Shown here: positions 10,054-18,062 of the stretch, in pieces
Numbering within the stretch: position 1 is the first letter of the stretch
Layout of the letters: every line of letters starts with the position of its first letter
Origin: Isotricha intestinalis
Lineage: Eukaryota > Ciliophora > Litostomatea > Vestibuliferida > Isotrichidae
DNA: 45,603 nucleotides
Direction: 5' to 3'
Assembly (NCBI GenBank): GCA_023807065.1
Contig: JAJJLU010000439.1
Coordinates: 1 to 45,603, forward strand
Translations under genes and position numbers: made by a program
Notes under the pieces: model-generated
Told to the model about the DNA's origin: nothing
The model's database searches: none
What the model saw: the letters and a program-made list of their open reading frames with translations, nothing else

Positions 10054-11742
10054 ATGAATAACTCAAAAATAGAAAATAATTTTAATTTAAAAAATCCAGA
10101 AAAAGCCCAAAAGCACTTTGAAACAAATATAAAAATCCCTAAAACCCATAATAAAGAGACAATTCATTTAAATAAAAGTGATATAATAAATAAAAATAAT
10201 TCAGCATCAACATCAGATACAAATAATGAATTACAAAAATTTTTTTTTAAAAATTTCATTCATAAAAAAAATAAATTTAAACTTCCAAAAACTACAATAC
10301 AACAATCTTTAAATTTTAGTACTAATAATACAAATATAACTAAAACAAAATTTAAAACTGATATAAAAGGAATAAATAAACCATTATTAACAAATACATT
10401 ATTAAAGGATAAATTAGAATTATTTTATAAAAATAAATTAAAAGTTTCTTTGCTATCAAAAAGAAGTATTATACCAGAGAATAAAGAAATAAGTGATATA
10501 TTATCAGAAACAAATAAATTAGAAGATAGATTAAAAGAATTAAATATTATAGAAAAAGATCCTGAAAAAGAAGAAATGAAAATGTTATATAGAACAAATT
10601 GTTTAAATGAGCAAATAATATATGATAAATTTTTTGGTGAATTTTTTGGTTTTATTGCTACTACATTTAAAAACAGAAAAAAAGAAAATAATAATAAATT
10701 ACAAATAAAAATAAATGAATTAGAAGAAAAAATAGATAAAAAAATCCATTATTTTGGAATATTATCTGGTCACAAAGGAATAAATGTATCAAAATATCTT
10801 AAAGAAAACTTAGGTAAAAATATTTTAAATAATAAAATAAATTTAATATCAAATCCAATTAAAACAATAAAAGATTCATTTTTATCAATAGATAGAAAAA
10901 TTATAAATAATGCATTTGAAAATGAAAAAAATTTAATTCCTTATGAAAAAGGAGGATCATGTGCTCATATATTAATTAATATTAATAATAAAATATATAT
11001 TGGAAATTGTGGTAATTCAAGAAGTATTATATCATCAAAATTAGGAAAAGAAATAAATAATTTATCAATTGATCATATTCCAAATGATGAAATAGAAAAA
11101 AAAAGAATTGAAGAACATGGAGGTAAAGTAATTAAAAAAAATAATATTTATTTTATTAATCCTAGTAATTTTCCTTTTAGTAGATCAATAGGAGATTATG
11201 AATTAAAAAATAATAATAAAACTAAAGGAATTATTGTTTCTGAACCAGATGTAATTGTAATTGAAAGTAATTGTGATATGGATTTTATATTAATGGGAGG
11301 ATTTGAAATTTTTTTATATATGAAAAATGAAGATATATGTAAATGTGTATTTTACTCCTTTTATAAAGGAATTAAATTAAATTTAGATTATTATAAAATT
11401 TTAAATTATGTTGGTACTTCTATTATTGAAACTGCTATTGATTATGGAGCTAAAGATAATTTATCTATTGTATTGTTGATTATGAAAAATTTATATAAAT
11501 TATTTATTAATAAAGATATTAAAACTTTGGAAAATATTATTAAAAATATTAATATAAATACTAAAGATTGTTATAATTTATATACTCCAAATAAATTTTA
11601 TGGATATAATCTTTTTGAATTAAATAAAGCTAATACTATTATTTCTAGTGATGATAATGATAATATTATTGTTAATGAAGAAAATAATGTTAAAGTTGAA
11701 AAGAAAAAAAAATCTTTCTTCAGTTGTTTATGCTTCAATTAA
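10054..11742 (+). CDS. PP2C-fold protein lacking catalytic metal ligands (probable pseudophosphatase)
   Basis: 562 aa with a disordered N-terminus (1-170) and a PP2C-type domain at about 185-480. The family landmarks are present but altered. The DGH metal motif reads FGILSGHKG (Asp to Ser near 238). The GDSRA motif reads IGNCGNSRSI (Asp to Asn near 321). The late SDG motif reads ILMGGFEIF (Asp lost near 415). The SRSIGD segment (376-381) and the terminal KDNLSIV (467-473) remain. PP2Cs need these aspartates to bind Mn/Mg, so dephosphorylation is unlikely and a scaffold or substrate-binding role is inferred. The C-terminus is a Lys cluster followed by SFFSCLCFN, which could be S-acylated for membrane attachment. 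An intact PP2C is at 41737. Confidence 0.82.
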   Translation: MNNSKIENNFNLKNPEKAQKHFETNIKIPKTHNKETIHLNKSDIINKNNSASTSDTNNELQKFFFKNFIHKKNKFKLPKTTIQQSLNFSTNNTNITKTKFKTDIKGINKPLLTNTLLKDKLELFYKNKLKVSLLSKRSIIPENKEISDILSETNKLEDRLKELNIIEKDPEKEEMKMLYRTNCLNEQIIYDKFFGEFFGFIATTFKNRKKENNNKLQIKINELEEKIDKKIHYFGILSGHKGINVSKYLKENLGKNILNNKINLISNPIKTIKDSFLSIDRKIINNAFENEKNLIPYEKGGSCAHILININNKIYIGNCGNSRSIISSKLGKEINNLSIDHIPNDEIEKKRIEEHGGKVIKKNNIYFINPSNFPFSRSIGDYELKNNNKTKGIIVSEPDVIVIESNCDMDFILMGGFEIFLYMKNEDICKCVFYSFYKGIKLNLDYYKILNYVGTSIIETAIDYGAKDNLSIVLLIMKNLYKLFINKDIKTLENIIKNININTKDCYNLYTPNKFYGYNLFELNKANTIISSDDNDNIIVNEENNVKVEKKKKSFFSCLCFN

Positions 11743-12119
11743 AGTTTATTAATATTTTAGTTATTCTAATATAATAATCTATTTATTTGTATTTATAATG
11801 TATTGTAATTAATGTTATTATAATAACAAATTTAATTTTGAAATTCCCTATAGAAAATAATTTTTATTTTTTTTATTTAATTCTTTTTTTGAATTTAAAA
11901 AAAATAAATAAGAATAATATTTGATTTTAAATTAACAAAAAAGATTACATATTAGATAAAAATAAATAAAAATTATTATAAAGCAAACTCTTGAACAACA
12001 ATATTGAACCAATATTTCATTATTAATTACTTATAACTTATATATTAATTTATTTATTTTATATATAGGATATTTAATACAAAAAGTAATGAATAATTAT
12101 AATAGATAATTCTATAATA
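11743..12119. other. convergent intergenic region
   Basis: 377 bp between converging genes (plus 10054-11742, minus 12120-12833). A/T-rich with no frame or RNA gene seen. It should contain two polyadenylation regions. Confidence 0.5.
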
Positions 12120-12833
12120 TCAATTGTCTTTAATTTTTCTTTTTTTATCATAATTAAATTCTGTATTAAGAAATTCATTTCTAAGAGAATCATCCAAATT
12201 ATGAACAATTGAATATCTACTTTCTTTACTTTGAATATTATTATTTTTATCTAAAAGAGTTTGATTTCTTTCTCCTATTTTATTTTTCTTTTTTGATTTT
12301 CTATGATTATATTCAGGATAAGATAATATAATCATTTTTTTCTTTTTATCATATCTAAAATTTATTTCATCTAAAGTGGTTTTAATCTGATTAAAATATT
12401 TTGTTAATTCTTCATCAACAAAATCTTCAATATTTTTTCCTATAATTTTACTTTTACAAAAATTATATAAAATTACAAAAAATAAAATAAGATAACCAAA
12501 TATACCAAAACAAATTGAGATTAAATATAATTTTTTTCCTTTATTATATCTTGGAGAATAATATAAAATTATAAGAAAAAAAATGAAAATTAAAATTGAA
12601 ATTAAAACAAAAATATAAATCCATTTTTTTATTATTTGCTTTTCAAATTTAGCTTTTTTAATATGTCCTAAACAAACGACTTTTTCACATTCTGTTAATA
12701 TATAATCGAAATTTTCTTTTGTAATAAATGGTTTTAATGCTTTTTCATCATAAACATCATGTACAAAATAAAATATTTCTTCTGATTGAGGGATTTTTAT
12801 TTGATGAATTTTATTAATTTCTTCAAATTCCAT
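12120..12833 (-). CDS. hypothetical two-TM membrane protein
   Basis: 237 aa, family not recognised. An acidic or neutral N-terminal region (1-65) is followed by two adjacent transmembrane segments, about 70-92 (IYIFVLISILIFIFFLIILY) and 102-126 (LYLISICFGIFGYLILFFVI). The short loop between them is basic (SPRYNKGKK). The C-terminal half (about 127-237) is soluble and highly charged, with a Lys/Arg-rich stretch HRKSKKKNK. No signal peptide, so both ends are probably cytosolic (hairpin). It starts close to the next gene on the opposite strand (about 110 bp between likely starts). Confidence 0.7.
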   Translation of the reverse strand: MEFEEINKIHQIKIPQSEEIFYFVHDVYDEKALKPFITKENFDYILTECEKVVCLGHIKKAKFEKQIIKKWIYIFVLISILIFIFFLIILYYSPRYNKGKKLYLISICFGIFGYLILFFVILYNFCKSKIIGKNIEDFVDEELTKYFNQIKTTLDEINFRYDKKKKMIILSYPEYNHRKSKKKNKIGERNQTLLDKNNNIQSKESRYSIVHNLDDSLRNEFLNTEFNYDKKRKIKDN

Positions 12834-12943
12834 TATTTAAAAAAGGAGAAATGTCTAAGTTTGAAAAAAAAAGAATTATTTATTTGTTAATTTTTATTTA
12901 TATTATAATTAATTATTATAAGTTTTTAATAAAAATAAAGATA
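12834..12943. promoter_or_regulatory. short divergent promoter region
   Basis: Lies between the start at 12833 (minus) and the likely start at 12944 (plus). The plus frame is open back to an ATG at 12851, but translating that stretch gives Ile/Tyr/Lys-rich residues typical of A/T noise. Accepting it would leave only 17 bp for two promoters. Other head-to-head pairs here have 61 and 95 bp. Confidence 0.4.
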
Positions 12944-13825
12944 ATGATTAGAAAGAATGTATTAATTAATGATATAGACCAAATGAAAAAAACAAATATA
13001 AATAAAAAGAGATTAATTATTTCTTCTTCAGTTGTTTATTATTTTGATAAACCAAATAATAATAAAAAGAAAGTAATTCATAGAAGAAATTTAAGTGATT
13101 TTATTTTGCCTGATTCAAATAATATAAGTCAAAATACTTTTGCAAATGAAATTTTAAGCGAATCAAAAACTCAAAGTGAATTTGTGTCTAATTCTACTTC
13201 TTATTATAATTATAATGATGATTCTTCTAATACAAATTATAGAAAAAAATCCCGGAGTTATGATAAAAATATTTGTTATATTAAATATAATAAAAAATTA
13301 AATAAATTAAATCAATATTGTTCTTGGAGAGTTCCTGTTATTGAATTAGATAAACTTTCTATTGATTACATTAAGAAATTTAAAGAAAAAAAAAAAGAAG
13401 TTGAAAAAGAAATGTATAATATTAAAAAAGTTATTATAATACAATCATTTTTTAGGATGTATCGTTTAAGAAAAAATATTTTTGATAATTTAATGAATTT
13501 TTATAAAAAAGGAGCTGCTGGTTCAAAAATATTTAATATTGTCTTAAATTACTGTAAGAATCTTTTTTCAAATGTAATTAGAAATATTAAATTGTTTAGA
13601 AAACATAAATATTATATTAATAAAGAAGAAAATGAATTATTAATAGAATTACATAATTCAAATATTTATAATATAAAAGATGTGATTAATTTTTTTAATA
13701 ATTTATTGAAATTAGGAAATATAGATATAAGTAATATAAATAATAATACTCAAAGCCCAATTAATCAAAATATATATACTTCTAATAATAATTATACTTC
13801 TTGGAGTTTAAATTCTGAAATATAA
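12944..13825 (+). CDS. IQ-motif (calmodulin-binding) protein
   Basis: About 293 aa from the preferred start MIRKNVLIND; an upstream in-frame ATG at 12851 would add 31 hydrophobic residues. The N-terminal half is Asn/Ser/Lys-rich and disordered. Around residues 160-210 is a charged helix (FKEKKKEVEKEMYN) running into one IQ motif, IIIQSFFRMYRLRK. It matches the IQxxxRxxxxR pattern that binds calmodulin or related EF-hand light chains. Downstream is a hydrophobic helical segment (SKIFNIVLNYCKNLF). No enzymatic domain. It may be a calmodulin- or centrin-binding structural protein. The motif is seen; partner and location are not known. Confidence 0.7.
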   Translation: MIRKNVLINDIDQMKKTNINKKRLIISSSVVYYFDKPNNNKKKVIHRRNLSDFILPDSNNISQNTFANEILSESKTQSEFVSNSTSYYNYNDDSSNTNYRKKSRSYDKNICYIKYNKKLNKLNQYCSWRVPVIELDKLSIDYIKKFKEKKKEVEKEMYNIKKVIIIQSFFRMYRLRKNIFDNLMNFYKKGAAGSKIFNIVLNYCKNLFSNVIRNIKLFRKHKYYINKEENELLIELHNSNIYNIKDVINFFNNLLKLGNIDISNINNNTQSPINQNIYTSNNNYTSWSLNSEI

Positions 13826-14550
13826 ATAAAAATAATATATTTTTTTTTGATTTTTATATATTTTTGAAACCGAAATTTATTTAATTTTATTAACTTATAT
13901 TAATCTCCATCAATTTATCTTTCGAATTATATATTTTTAATTATAATAGTAAATACTTAAATTCATATATATATATATATTTTATATTGCAAAATAACTT
14001 TGTTCTAAAAATAGAAAATAACAAAAACCCATAAAAATATAAGTTTCAGGTTTTTTTAAGAACTTAACTTTATTTGTTTACAATCAAATTTAAATATTTA
14101 AAATCCAAATTTAATGGTCATTTTCAATTTGATTATTAGTTCAGATATATTATTGCTTTTTTTCTATTTGTTTCTAATTATTTTTGATTAAATTCATAAA
14201 TATAATATAATATTATATTTTAAGTATTTCATTTCCTTATTATTGATTAAAAGTTATTTGAATTAATTGAATTTCAATTGAATAACCTTATTTTTTATTT
14301 AAATAGATTAAGTGAATTTTTTAAAAATGATTTCTACTTTAACAATATAATTATAATTATTCAAAAAAATAATAAAAAATTGATTATGAATGAATAAAAA
14401 GAAATTTTTTTAAAATATTATTAAAATTATTTAATAATATTTTTAAACCCCGAAATTTTTTCAATAAAAGATATTTATTAAAACAAGATATAACATGATG
14501 GAATTTTTTATCAAACATATTAATTATTTTCCAAATATCTTTTTAATAAT
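13826..14550. other. convergent intergenic region, 725 bp
   Basis: Between the IQ protein (plus) and UPF3 (minus). Low-complexity A/T with a dinucleotide (AT)n run at 13965-13981. A short near-repeat, AAACC-GAAATTT, occurs at about 13867 and again at about 14446 (with two extra C). No coding frame or tRNA-like element recognised. Confidence 0.5.
13965..13981. repeat. (AT)n dinucleotide run
   Basis: Seventeen bases of alternating AT in the convergent spacer. No function implied. Confidence 0.8.
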
Positions 14551-15474
14551 TTACTTATATCCTTTATTTCTATATCCATTTTTTTTATTATAATTATTAT
14601 TATATTTTCCATAATAATTATTATCATAATTATTATGTCCATCATAATTATTATAATCATTATAATAATCTTTCTTATTTTTATAAGAATCATAATTATA
14701 ATCATTATAATAATTATCTTTCTTATTATTATTATAGTAATTATCCTTATATTTTGTTTTATCATAATAATTATTATGATTTCTTACTTTATTATTAGGA
14801 TATCTATTTCTATTATTATTATTTTCAACTATAATATCATTGTCATTGTTAATTTCTTCTATTTCATTTTTTTCTTCTGCTTGATTAATAATATTATTAC
14901 TCTCTTTTTTTATTATTTTCATTTTAGAAGGAGGAGTGTTTTTATTATTATTATTTTGATTCTTATTTTCATTTAAAGAAATTTTAAAATCAACTCCATC
15001 ATATAAATTATCACAAAAGTTATTTTCTTCATTTTTAAAGTCAACAAGTTTTTCTTTTGAAAAATATTCTTTGAATTTTAAAAAATGTTCACAAGAATCA
15101 ATAGTATTATTAATTGGATCATCTATTCCTTTTTGTCTAGATTGATATATTGCATCATTAACTGTTAATTTTTGTTTTATTCCTCTTGGATCAACTAATT
15201 CAAAAGTAGAAAAAAATTCATATACTTTATTTCTAATTTCTAAATTATTAACTGTAATATAACATATTTTATTTCTTTTCTTCATTGAATATTTTTTTTC
15301 TAGTTTACATATTAAAATATCATTTTTAATTTGTCCTTCAAAATTTTTCTTTAATATTTCAATAATTTTAGTATCACTTAAACTTTCTGGAATGTTTTTA
15401 ATTACTAATCTTGAAGAAATTTCTAAAAAATCTAATGACTTATTAATATTATTATCTTCTTTATTTTCTTTCAT
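14551..15474 (-). CDS. UPF3: UPF3 (Smg4/UPF3 domain), nonsense-mediated decay factor
   Basis: 307 aa. Residues about 20-145 match the UPF3 RNP-like domain: SRLVIKNIPESLSDTKIIEI at the first strand and helix, ICYITVNNLEIRNKVYEFF in the middle, then a run resembling the family core that ends GIDDPINNTIDSCEHFLKF (UPF3 proteins have GTIDDDPEYxxFL at this place). UPF3 links the exon-junction complex or terminating ribosomes to UPF2 and UPF1 in mRNA surveillance. The C-terminal 95 residues are a Tyr/Asn/Asp/Lys low-complexity tail (DNYYN, NDYNYDSYKNKKDYYND), and it ends basic (KNGYRNKGYK). A canonical Arg-rich exon-junction-binding peptide is not evident. NMD would matter in a genome where unspliced tiny introns create stops. 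The family call is by motif order; the tail is a lineage feature. Confidence 0.78.
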   Translation of the reverse strand: MKENKEDNNINKSLDFLEISSRLVIKNIPESLSDTKIIEILKKNFEGQIKNDILICKLEKKYSMKKRNKICYITVNNLEIRNKVYEFFSTFELVDPRGIKQKLTVNDAIYQSRQKGIDDPINNTIDSCEHFLKFKEYFSKEKLVDFKNEENNFCDNLYDGVDFKISLNENKNQNNNNKNTPPSKMKIIKKESNNIINQAEEKNEIEEINNDNDIIVENNNNRNRYPNNKVRNHNNYYDKTKYKDNYYNNNKKDNYYNDYNYDSYKNKKDYYNDYNNYDGHNNYDNNYYGKYNNNYNKKNGYRNKGYK

Positions 15475-15690
15475 TTATTTAAAAAATTAATAATTAAATT
15501 TAATTGTTTATTAAAGAATTATTAAAATATTCATAATTTATTTATAACATTATTACAATATATATATTCATTAAGAATTAGAAAATACAATTATAAAACA
15601 TTAATATATAGATATAACCAATAAATATTTGTTCAAAATAATTATTCTTACTTACCAAAAGTTTTCATAAAAATATTAAAATTTATATTA

Positions 15691-17967
15691 TTAAAACTTT
15701 GAAATATATTTTTCAACCAATTGCTCAATACTAAATCTCTTATCAATATTTTTATGCAAACAATCTTTCATAAGAGAATAAAGCAAAGATGATTCATTGA
15801 TATCAATTGTATTACCATCAATATTATCTTTAATATAATTAAAATTAGATATAATATTATTTGGATAAAAAGAAATAGGATGATAAATAATACTATATTT
15901 AATATCTTCTATTTCACCTTTTTCAAAAGGTAATTCACCATATATTATAGAAAATAAAGTGATTCCAATTGCCCAAATATCAACTTTAAAATTATAATCA
16001 ATATGTTTAATTAATTCAGGAGCTTTAAAACATAAAGAACCATAAGGATCATTTGAAAATTCATTTTTACCTAAAATTCTACTTAAACCAAAATCTAATA
16101 TTTTAACTGCATCTATTGGAGTTCCTTTAATATTATAAATATTATCTTCTTCATTCAAATTATAATTTTGAGTTACCATAATATTAGTTGATTTAATATC
16201 TCTATGAATTATTCCATATTTATGTAAACATTGTACTCCTTTTAATATTTGAAATGATATATTAATTAAATTAGATTTACTATTTATATATTCATTTGAT
16301 TTATTTTTTCGAAAATATGATTGTAAATCTGAGCCTTTAATATATTCAAAGACAAAAAATATTTTTGTTTCACTTTCATACCTTTGTATTGTTTTAATTA
16401 TATTTTTATTTTTTATATTATGTAAACAATTAAATATAGTACTTTCCCATCTATTTATTTTATATTCTTCTTCAGTTGGATTTGTTTTTAAAACAATTTT
16501 AATTGCATATAATTTTTTATCTTTTTTTCTTTCTCCTAATAAAACTTGTCCAAATTTTCCTTTTCCTAATTCACATTTAAAAGAATAATAATCATTTATA
16601 TCTTTATGATGTATATTTTTATTAAACCAATTATAAAATATATCAGCATCTTCTTGGTTTTCACATATAAATGAATATTTCTTATTAAAATTATGTAATG
16701 TACTTGAAAAGGTTAATATAATAAAAGAATTAATTATTTCTTTTTTAGCAAAAAGAGAAAATATTGGTATTATTTTTTTATATAAATATGTATTTCCACT
16801 TTTTTTAAAATAGAAAATATAATAATTAACTAAAACTAATTTTATTTTTTGTTCTAATTTTTTTCCTTGTTTAAATTTATAAACTTTAATTTCTTTTTTA
16901 TTTCCATTTTGAAAAATTTGTCTATATGAATTTAAAACAGTAGAAGAATATTTTTCTCCAAAATCATAATATAATTCTAAATTATTTTTATAAGCATGAG
17001 TTTTACTAAAAATATTAACTCCAGTGTTTTTTAATTTTTTTTCTGGATTTAAAGTAATAATGAATTTTTCTTTTTTAATTTTTTGAATATCTTTAAATAA
17101 TTTAGGTTCAAAATCTTTAGAACAATAAATATTTCTTAAACAATATTTCATATCATTTTCAAAATTATTTAAGTCTTCAAAATCATTATCGAATGAATCT
17201 TCAGATAAATTATCATAATTATAAAAATGATGATTATAATAAGAATAACCGTCAAAATCTAATAATTTAATTTTATGAATATATCTTAATAAGTAATCTG
17301 TTATTTCAATATTAAAAGTATCATTTGTTAAATTATAAACTAAGTCATTATTATTAATATTAACATCTTTAAATTTATCGTAATAATGAATTGATTCTTT
17401 ATATTGTCTTAATTCAGAATCTTTAATTAAAGTAGTATAATTATTAATAAAGATAATCATTAAAATAAATACATCTGCATTTTTATTTAATAATTCAAAA
17501 TATTCTTCTCTGTTAATCTTACTTTTTTCACTAAAAAAATTATTAATTACATCTTCAAGATAATGAATATAATAACTGAAATTTTCAATTAAATGAAAAT
17601 GAGATAAAATTAAAAAAACATCATTTTTTTCTATAATATTATCTTTATTAAAATCATAAACATCAAAAACAAAATGAGCTTTATCTTCAATAGGAGCAAA
17701 AAAAATTTCATAAATTCCTTGAGAAAAATCTTGTAAATTTAATTTATTTTCTTCTCCTGTTAAAGCATAAAATATTTTATTACTTATTATCATTGGAAGA
17801 TTTATTACTTCATTAAATGTATAAGAATCAAAATTTGAATTACATCTTTTATAAATATTAACATAAATTTCAGTTAAAAAATTTACGATTATTGTTTTAT
17901 TATGACTATATTTAAATGGATATAAATAATTTTTAATATAATTTATTTGTTCTTGATGATCAACCAT
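15691..17967 (-). CDS. EF-hand / PH-like / protein kinase (CDPK7-like)
   Basis: 758 aa. The N-terminus (about 60-180) is an EF-hand-type helical region with one clear loop, DFNKDNIIEKND (105-116), and a weaker second one. The middle (about 365-450) looks like a pleckstrin-homology domain: KIKLVLVNYYIFYFKKS, later FNKKYSFICENQEDADIFYN with the Trp of the last helix (YNWFNKN). The C-terminal kinase (about 463-758) is complete: LGKGKFGQV, AIKIVL, IIHRDIKSTNIMV, ILDFGLSR, CFKAPEL, DIWAIGITLF. EF-hands and a PH domain ahead of the kinase is the layout of apicomplexan CDPK7, in contrast to ordinary CDPKs with C-terminal EF-hands. It probably reads calcium and phosphoinositide together at a membrane, fitting with the PI4K gene in the same window. 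Its start lies 95 bp from the divergent LRR gene. Confidence 0.82.
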   Translation of the reverse strand: MVDHQEQINYIKNYLYPFKYSHNKTIIVNFLTEIYVNIYKRCNSNFDSYTFNEVINLPMIISNKIFYALTGEENKLNLQDFSQGIYEIFFAPIEDKAHFVFDVYDFNKDNIIEKNDVFLILSHFHLIENFSYYIHYLEDVINNFFSEKSKINREEYFELLNKNADVFILMIIFINNYTTLIKDSELRQYKESIHYYDKFKDVNINNNDLVYNLTNDTFNIEITDYLLRYIHKIKLLDFDGYSYYNHHFYNYDNLSEDSFDNDFEDLNNFENDMKYCLRNIYCSKDFEPKLFKDIQKIKKEKFIITLNPEKKLKNTGVNIFSKTHAYKNNLELYYDFGEKYSSTVLNSYRQIFQNGNKKEIKVYKFKQGKKLEQKIKLVLVNYYIFYFKKSGNTYLYKKIIPIFSLFAKKEIINSFIILTFSSTLHNFNKKYSFICENQEDADIFYNWFNKNIHHKDINDYYSFKCELGKGKFGQVLLGERKKDKKLYAIKIVLKTNPTEEEYKINRWESTIFNCLHNIKNKNIIKTIQRYESETKIFFVFEYIKGSDLQSYFRKNKSNEYINSKSNLINISFQILKGVQCLHKYGIIHRDIKSTNIMVTQNYNLNEEDNIYNIKGTPIDAVKILDFGLSRILGKNEFSNDPYGSLCFKAPELIKHIDYNFKVDIWAIGITLFSIIYGELPFEKGEIEDIKYSIIYHPISFYPNNIISNFNYIKDNIDGNTIDINESSLLYSLMKDCLHKNIDKRFSIEQLVEKYISKF

Positions 17968-18062
17968 AATTTTTAAATAATTTAAAATAAGGATTTTTTA
18001 ATGATAACATTGATTTAATTTTTTTAATTTCTTTTTTTATTACTTTTATATATTATTTAAAA
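17968..18062. promoter_or_regulatory. 95-bp bidirectional promoter region
   Basis: Separates the head-to-head starts of the CDPK7-like kinase (minus) and the LRR protein (plus). T-rich on the right side (18017-18060). Any core promoters must be very short or shared. No named element seen. Confidence 0.45.

Noticed and set aside
12851..12943. N-terminal extension of the IQ protein (31 residues)
   Set aside because: Hydrophobic A/T-noise residues, and it would leave only 17 bp to the divergent start codon; kept as an alternative start only.
14520..14976. ORFs of 81 and 113 codons overlapping the UPF3 tail
   Set aside because: Other-frame shadows of the near-symmetric ATNATT repeats that encode the Tyr/Asn tail.
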